From contig JAKATK010000015.1 in the NCBI GenBank assembly GCA_021827995.1, forward strand, positions 1-33,479: a DNA stretch of 33,479 nucleotides, written 5' to 3'. Positions within the stretch are counted from its first letter, which is position 1. The number at the start of each line of letters is the position of its first letter. Of the stretch, positions 29,016 through 33,479 are shown piece after piece. This DNA comes from Microcaldota archaeon. Its GTDB lineage: Archaea > Micrarchaeota > Micrarchaeia > Micrarchaeales > Micrarchaeaceae. The notes beneath the pieces were generated by a model that worked only from the letters and a program-made list of their open reading frames with translations, did not search any database and was not told where the DNA came from. The translations under genes and the position numbers were made by a program.

Positions 29016-30344
29016 ATGGGCGTGAAAATCGGTAAGAGGATAAAGGATGTTATCGCGCGGGACAGGAAGGTCATGCTAACGCTGACTAGGGAAACGTATC
29101 CGTTCGTGCCGGACCACGGAGACGGCGACTTCGTCTACGATATCGAGGGTAACAAGTTCATAGACTTCTCCAGCTTCATAAGCGTTTACAACCTCGGTGT
29201 CAATGCCAACGTGGAGATACGCGATGCCGTCAAGAAGCAGGCCGAAAAGCTGATGCATGGCGCCTTCGCCGATTACTACGGCGAGCTGCCGGTCGCGTTC
29301 GCCGAAAAGCTACTTGGCATGGCGCCCAAAGGATTCAACGGCAGGGTCTTCTTCTCGAACTCCGGTACTGAAGCTGTCGAGGCGGCGATAAAGCTGTCTA
29401 GGTTATTGACGAAGAGGCGCTACCTGATGGCCTTCTATGGCGGTTTCCACGGCAGGACGATGGGATCGCTGTCGCTAACCGCGTCGAAGCTGGTGCAGAG
29501 GGAGCACTTCGGGCCGTTCGGCCCGGTGGTGCACGCACCATACGCCTATTGCTACAGGTGCCCGCTCGGCCTCGAATACCCATCGTGCGGCATCGCTTGT
29601 GCAGACTTCATAAGGAAGTACCCGCTGTCAAAGGAGGTCTCGAAGAATGAGCTTGCTGCGATATTCGTCGAGCCGATACAGGGCGAGGGCGGCTACGTGG
29701 TGCCACCTAAGGAGTTCATGAGGGAGCTTAGGAGCATAGCGGACGAGAGCGGGGCTGTGCTCGTATCTGATGAGGTGCAGGCCGGCTACATGCGCACCGG
29801 GAAGTTCTTCGCGATCGAGAACTTCGGCGTGGAAGCCGACATGTACACTCTGGCGAAGTCGATAGCTGGCGGTGTGCCGATGGGCGCCACGCTGGTGAGG
29901 GGATCGCTTGGCGACATGCCAGCAGGCTCGCACTCCACCACTTTCGGAGGCAATCTGCTCGCAGCCTCAGCGGCCAATGCGTCAATCGACTACGTGAAAA
30001 AGAACATGAAGAGCTTGCAGAGCGGCATAGAGAGGAAGGGAGCGTACGTAATGAAAAGGCTGAACAAGATGAAGGACTCCTATGAGATCATAGGCGATGT
30101 CAGGGGCATAGGCCTGATGATAGGCGTTGAGTTCGTTAAGGACAGGAAGACGAAGGAGCCTGCCACAAAGGCTAGGGACGAGATCGCCGACGCGTGCTTC
30201 TACGAGGGTCTCGTGGTGCTACCATCCGGTATGTCCACCATAAGGATAATACCACCCCTCACTGTCGACGACAAGAACCTGGAAAAGGGCATGGACATAT
30301 TCGAGAACGTCGTTAGCAAGGCGGATAAGACCAGGGGTAAGTGA
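29016..30344 (+). CDS. Class III PLP-dependent aminotransferase (GABA/ornithine aminotransferase-like)
   Basis: The 442-residue fold-type I aminotransferase probably moves the omega-amino group of GABA, ornithine or lysine-type substrates to 2-oxoglutarate. Key features are SNSGTEAVEAAIKLSR (phosphate-binding), YGGFHGRTMG, VEPIQGEGGYVVPP, SDEVQAGYMRTGKFF (Asp252 contacts the PLP ring), and the Schiff-base Lys281 in TLAKSIAGGVPMGA. It has the four-cysteine insertion CYRCPLGLEYPSCGIAC (C-x2-C-x8-C-x3-C) found in a subgroup of archaeal and actinobacterial members. ATG 29016 is chosen over GTG 29007 because GGTG at 29006-29009 then serves as ribosome-binding site. lysS follows 27 bases after its stop, so they are probably co-transcribed. 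Confidence 0.92.
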   Translation: MGVKIGKRIKDVIARDRKVMLTLTRETYPFVPDHGDGDFVYDIEGNKFIDFSSFISVYNLGVNANVEIRDAVKKQAEKLMHGAFADYYGELPVAFAEKLLGMAPKGFNGRVFFSNSGTEAVEAAIKLSRLLTKRRYLMAFYGGFHGRTMGSLSLTASKLVQREHFGPFGPVVHAPYAYCYRCPLGLEYPSCGIACADFIRKYPLSKEVSKNELAAIFVEPIQGEGGYVVPPKEFMRELRSIADESGAVLVSDEVQAGYMRTGKFFAIENFGVEADMYTLAKSIAGGVPMGATLVRGSLGDMPAGSHSTTFGGNLLAASAANASIDYVKKNMKSLQSGIERKGAYVMKRLNKMKDSYEIIGDVRGIGLMIGVEFVKDRKTKEPATKARDEIADACFYEGLVVLPSGMSTIRIIPPLTVDDKNLEKGMDIFENVVSKADKTRGK

Positions 30345-30371
30345 CGAGCGCGGCGCGCTGCACGTGATACC

Positions 30372-31802
30372 ATGTCGGAAGAGGCACCGCGGCAGAACGG
30401 CCTGCCGTACTCTTGGGACGTCACCGACAGCGCATCCGATATAAAGGGCGATTACCAGAGGTATGAAGGGCGTCGGGTGTCCATAGCCGGCAGAATCGTG
30501 GCGGCCAGGGCCTCAGGCAAGCTCGTCTTCCTGGACGTGATCGATGACACAGACAAAATGCAGTGCTACGCTGATTTCTCTGTGCTCGGCGAAGCCAAGT
30601 TCGCGGAGGTAAAACGCTACAACGCCGGCGACATAATCGGAGCCGCTGGCACCGTCTTCAAGACGAACAGGGGCGAGGTGAGCGTCAAGGCCGAGAACAT
30701 CACGCTACTCGCGAAAGCGATGAGGACGCTGCCGGACAAGTGGCATGGCCTGCAGGACGTCGAGCTCAGGTACAGGAAGCGATACCTGGACATGATAGTG
30801 AACCCGGATGCCAAGGAGGTCATCAGGCGCAGGACCATCGCTATAAGGGAGATCAGGCGCTTCCTTGACGGCAGGGGCTTCATGGAGGTCGAAACACCTG
30901 TGATACAGCCGCTGTACGGCGGAGGCGATGCGACGCCGTTCAAGACTTACGTCAATACGCTAGGCGAGGAGGACTACCTCAGGATAGCGAACGAGCTCTA
31001 CCTGAAGAGGCTCATCATCGGCGGCATGAGCAGGGTCTACGAGGTGTACAAGGCCTTCAGGAACGAGGACATAGACGCGACCCACAGCCCGGAGTTCACC
31101 ATGGTCGAGGCATACGAGGCGTACGCAGACTACAAGGACATGATGCGTTTGGCAGAGGGCATGCTGCGCAGGGTGTGCAAGCGGGTCCGCGGCTCCACGA
31201 CGCTAGAGTACGCAGGCAACGGCATAGACCTCGGGAAGCGCTTCAGGCGGCTGCGTTTTGTCGAAGCAATAAACGAGAAGCTTGGTTTGGACACCACGAA
31301 GTTGAGCGACGATGAACTCGTAGGGGCAGCGGAATCGCACGGCGCCAAGTTCGAGCGTGGGACGCGCACCAGGGCGCACGCGTACGGCAAGCTCCTGGAC
31401 ATGCTGATACAACCAACGCTCGTGCAGCCGACCTTCATAACCGACTGGCCCAAGGAGACGTCGCCGCTGGCGAGGCCCAAGAGGGGCGACGATAGGCTTG
31501 TGGAGCGCTTCGAGCTCTACATAGGCGGCCTAGAGGTAGCAAACGCTTATTCGGAACTCAACGATGCGGCGCTGCAGCGCGAGAACTTCGAGGCACAGGA
31601 ACGGCTGCGCGATGCCGGAGACAAGGAAGCGGAGCCGTTGGACATGGACTTCGTCGAGGCCATGGAGTACGGCATGCCGCCGACTGGCGGGATAGGCGTG
31701 GGCATAGACAGGCTGGTCATGCTATTGACGAACAAGCAGTCCATAAAGGAGGTAATACCGTTCCCGATGGAGAAGCGGCTGGATCAGCAGGATGCGAAAT
31801 AG
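30372..31802 (+). CDS. lysS: Lysyl-tRNA synthetase, class II
   Basis: This synthetase charges tRNA-Lys. The 476 residues contain the OB-fold anticodon domain (VSIAGRIVAARASGKLVFLDVIDD), the motif 1 region ELRYRKRYLDMIVNPDAKEV with MEVETPVIQPLYGGGDATPF, motif 2 VYEVYKAFRNEDIDATHSPEF, and motif 3 TGGIGVGIDRLVMLL. Many archaea use the unrelated class I enzyme, so the class II type is worth noting, though it is known in several archaeal lineages. The region ELYLKRLIIGGMSRVYEV is canonical. ATG 30372 starts 27 bases after the aminotransferase gene. Confidence 0.96.
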   Translation: MSEEAPRQNGLPYSWDVTDSASDIKGDYQRYEGRRVSIAGRIVAARASGKLVFLDVIDDTDKMQCYADFSVLGEAKFAEVKRYNAGDIIGAAGTVFKTNRGEVSVKAENITLLAKAMRTLPDKWHGLQDVELRYRKRYLDMIVNPDAKEVIRRRTIAIREIRRFLDGRGFMEVETPVIQPLYGGGDATPFKTYVNTLGEEDYLRIANELYLKRLIIGGMSRVYEVYKAFRNEDIDATHSPEFTMVEAYEAYADYKDMMRLAEGMLRRVCKRVRGSTTLEYAGNGIDLGKRFRRLRFVEAINEKLGLDTTKLSDDELVGAAESHGAKFERGTRTRAHAYGKLLDMLIQPTLVQPTFITDWPKETSPLARPKRGDDRLVERFELYIGGLEVANAYSELNDAALQRENFEAQERLRDAGDKEAEPLDMDFVEAMEYGMPPTGGIGVGIDRLVMLLTNKQSIKEVIPFPMEKRLDQQDAK

Positions 31803-31835
31803 CTCTCGCACATTGGGTTGGTAGGAGGTTACGTC

Positions 31836-32849
31836 ATGAAGGCCCTGATCGTGAACGGCAGCGGCATGGAGAACCTAAGCGTTAGCGAGGTCGCGGCGCC
31901 TAGCATATCCGCCGGCCAGGTCCTCGTAAGGAACAGGATGGCTGGGGTGAACCCGATAGATGTGAGACCCGTCATGGATCCTCTCAGTGTTAGGCCTATG
32001 CCGCGCGAGCCGGAAAAAGCGCGGATACCGGGCGCGGAGTTCGCAGGCGAGGTGGTGGAGATTGGCAGCGGAGTCGATAACCTAAGCGTTGGCGACAGGG
32101 TTTCTGTATACAACAGGGTTTTCGATGGTACCTGCGACATGTGCAGGTCTGGCAACGAAAACCTTTGCAGGGATGGCTTCATACTCGGCACAATCTCCAA
32201 CGGCGGCTTCGCCGAGTACTCAGCGATAAACGCCAGAAACGCGGTCAGGATACCGGACGACCTCAGCTGGGAGATGGCCGCGAGCCTGCCGGTTGCAGCT
32301 CTTACTGCTTACCACGCTGTGATGAGGGCGTCGGTCAAGGGCTCGGACACCTGCGTGGTGCTGGGCGGCTCCGGCAACACTGGCATGTTCGCGCTGCAGT
32401 TCGCAAAGGCGATGGGCGCAAAGACTATCGCAGTGTCAAGGAAATCCTGGCTCGGGCAATATGGTGCAGATTTTACCGTAGACGCGAACGGAGCGGCCGA
32501 GTTTGTTTCCAAGCTGACCGGAGGGGCCATGGCCAGCGTGGTGATAAACTCACTCGGCGAGAGATTCTGGCAAGCTGGCCTTTCGCTTCTCGGCGCTAGG
32601 GGCAGGCTGGTCACGTTCGGCACGCTCACGGGCAGAAACGTCGGCTTTGACATCATGAACGCTTACACCAAGGAACTCGCAATCCTAGGATCGACCGGCG
32701 GCACGATGAGGGAGTTCACTGGACTGGCGGGCGATTCCATGCGATACAAGGTTAAGGTATGGAAGCGGTTCGGGCTGAGCGATGGCAGGAAGGCGCTCGA
32801 GGCTCTGGATTCTGCTGAGCGCGACGGTAGGGTCATGCTCGCGCTCTGA
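31836..32849 (+). CDS. Medium-chain reductase, quinone-oxidoreductase-like
   Basis: The 337-residue member of the zinc alcohol dehydrogenase/quinone reductase superfamily has the GroES-like N-domain and a Rossmann domain with CVVLGGSGNTGMFALQFAKAMGAKTIAVSR (about 173-202). Catalytic-zinc ligands are missing: the usual Cys-Gly-x-Asp reads GVNPID (Asn39, Pro40), and the usual GHE reads GAE (Ala67). The structural-zinc lobe is largely kept, with Asp97, Cys100, Cys103 and Cys111. It probably reduces enones or quinones with NAD(P)H rather than oxidising alcohols. ATG 31836 is preceded by a full AGGAGGT site (31823-31829), the strongest in the window. Its end overlaps the convergent glycosylase gene by 17 bases. 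Confidence 0.88.
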   Translation: MKALIVNGSGMENLSVSEVAAPSISAGQVLVRNRMAGVNPIDVRPVMDPLSVRPMPREPEKARIPGAEFAGEVVEIGSGVDNLSVGDRVSVYNRVFDGTCDMCRSGNENLCRDGFILGTISNGGFAEYSAINARNAVRIPDDLSWEMAASLPVAALTAYHAVMRASVKGSDTCVVLGGSGNTGMFALQFAKAMGAKTIAVSRKSWLGQYGADFTVDANGAAEFVSKLTGGAMASVVINSLGERFWQAGLSLLGARGRLVTFGTLTGRNVGFDIMNAYTKELAILGSTGGTMREFTGLAGDSMRYKVKVWKRFGLSDGRKALEALDSAERDGRVMLAL

Positions 32850-33435
32850 GTCGCGCGGCCACGAGCCCGAGTTTTCGGAAATCATCAAAAAGTTTTGGCT
32901 CGTTCCTCTTTATGCGCACAGCTGCGGCCGGATGCATCGTGACGAAGAGGTTGTTGCCACCGACGTTGACGAGCATGCCGTGCATCCTAGATACGCCGCC
33001 GAGGCCAGCCACTGCCTCCGATGCGACAGAACCGAGCAGCACTATCAGGTCGGGCTTTACTATTTTGATCTGGCGGGTCAGGAAGGGCCTGAAAAACGAG
33101 ACCTCATTTCTTGTAGGCGCGCGGTTCTTCGGCGGGAAGAACTGGACGACGCTAGTTATGTAGACCCTCTCCCTGTCCAGGCCTGCGGTATCGAGCAGCT
33201 TGTTGAGCAGGTCGCCGCTCCTGCCGACGAATGGCCTGAGCTGCGCGTCCTCCTCTGCGCCAGGGGCCTGGCCAATGAGCATCACCCTGGCGTCTAGCGG
33301 ACCTTCTCCTGGCACCAGCCTGCGGCCGAGGTCCGAGCCGGCGAGCAACTTGCGTGCAGATGCATACTCCGCATTGAGCCGCTTCATGGCCTCGATCCTA
33401 TCAGCATATGCGGCTGCACGCTGCACGAGTTCCAC
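32833..33435 (-). CDS. Family 4-type uracil-DNA glycosylase without cysteines
   Basis: This protein belongs to the UDG superfamily and should excise uracil from DNA in repair of cytosine deamination. Motif 1 is LIGQAPGAEEDAQLRPFVGRSG (about 53-74). The helix PPKNRAPTRNEVSFFRPFL corresponds to the PPGNRxPTxxEI segment of family 4. The catalytic/minor-groove loop is MHPAAAVR (167-174). Family 4 enzymes normally bind a [4Fe-4S] cluster through four cysteines, but this protein contains no cysteine. The positions before the first motif read YASA, and those around the PP-NR segment read VVQFFPP and SFFRPF. GTG 33435 is a possible start, but the frame stays open to the right edge, so the N-terminus may lie outside the window. 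Confidence 0.87.
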   Translation of the reverse strand: MELVQRAAAYADRIEAMKRLNAEYASARKLLAGSDLGRRLVPGEGPLDARVMLIGQAPGAEEDAQLRPFVGRSGDLLNKLLDTAGLDRERVYITSVVQFFPPKNRAPTRNEVSFFRPFLTRQIKIVKPDLIVLLGSVASEAVAGLGGVSRMHGMLVNVGGNNLFVTMHPAAAVRIKRNEPKLFDDFRKLGLVAARLRARA

Positions 33436-33479
33436 CTGGTCCGCGAACCTGAGCTCAGCTATTGCGCGCTCTATACTAA

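Overview
The window comes from an archaeon, most likely a small-genome DPANN lineage of the Micrarchaeota/ARMAN type (inference; no marker here fixes the phylum). The archaeal evidence is a SecY translocase, ribosomal proteins L40e and L21e, RNA polymerase subunit F next to a DUF655 protein, a TBP-fold protein, a GGPP synthase, TATA-box promoters with several leaderless starts, GGTG ribosome-binding sites, and two surface proteins with class III (pilin-type) signal peptides.

Region 1-2240 is visibly AT-richer than the rest. It holds a divergent unit: an HxlR-type regulator facing a three-gene operon of a 50-residue, 12-cysteine metallothionein-like peptide, a CcdA-like thiol-electron transporter, and a four-helix membrane protein with a GCGCHG motif. 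The AT-rich stretch ends at a tRNA 3'-end remnant, which suggests an integrated island. I read it as an imported metal/thiol-stress module.

Region 2340-8770 is housekeeping: aldo/keto reductase, thioredoxin, HisRS plus a linked unknown gene, an orotate phosphoribosyltransferase-like protein, SecY, and an L40e/small winged-helix/unknown operon behind an exactly duplicated promoter. Region 8900-18120 has a GT-C-like membrane protein, a single-repeat TBP divergent from L21e, RpoF and DUF655, a MoxR ATPase, GGPP synthase, a phosphodiesterase/glycosyltransferase pair and a two-helix membrane protein. Region 18200-21510 encodes a bacterial-type AspRS and glutamine synthetase.

Region 21570-26440 is a surface-protein cluster on the minus strand: two paralogous class III-signal proteins with Ser/Thr linkers and unrelated C-terminal halves, then a YVTN-type beta-propeller. 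Region 26600-28800 has two unknown genes divergent from an HTH-ACT protein, and a coiled-coil winged-helix regulator with an operator-like palindrome at its promoter. Region 29000-33479 has a class III aminotransferase, class II LysRS, a medium-chain reductase and a family-4-type uracil-DNA glycosylase without any cysteine.

The most unusual items are the 12-Cys peptide and its operon, the half-size TBP, the cysteine-free uracil-DNA glycosylase, the GAD-containing AspRS with a non-discriminating signature, and the modular adhesin pair. No CRISPR array, transposase or rRNA was seen.
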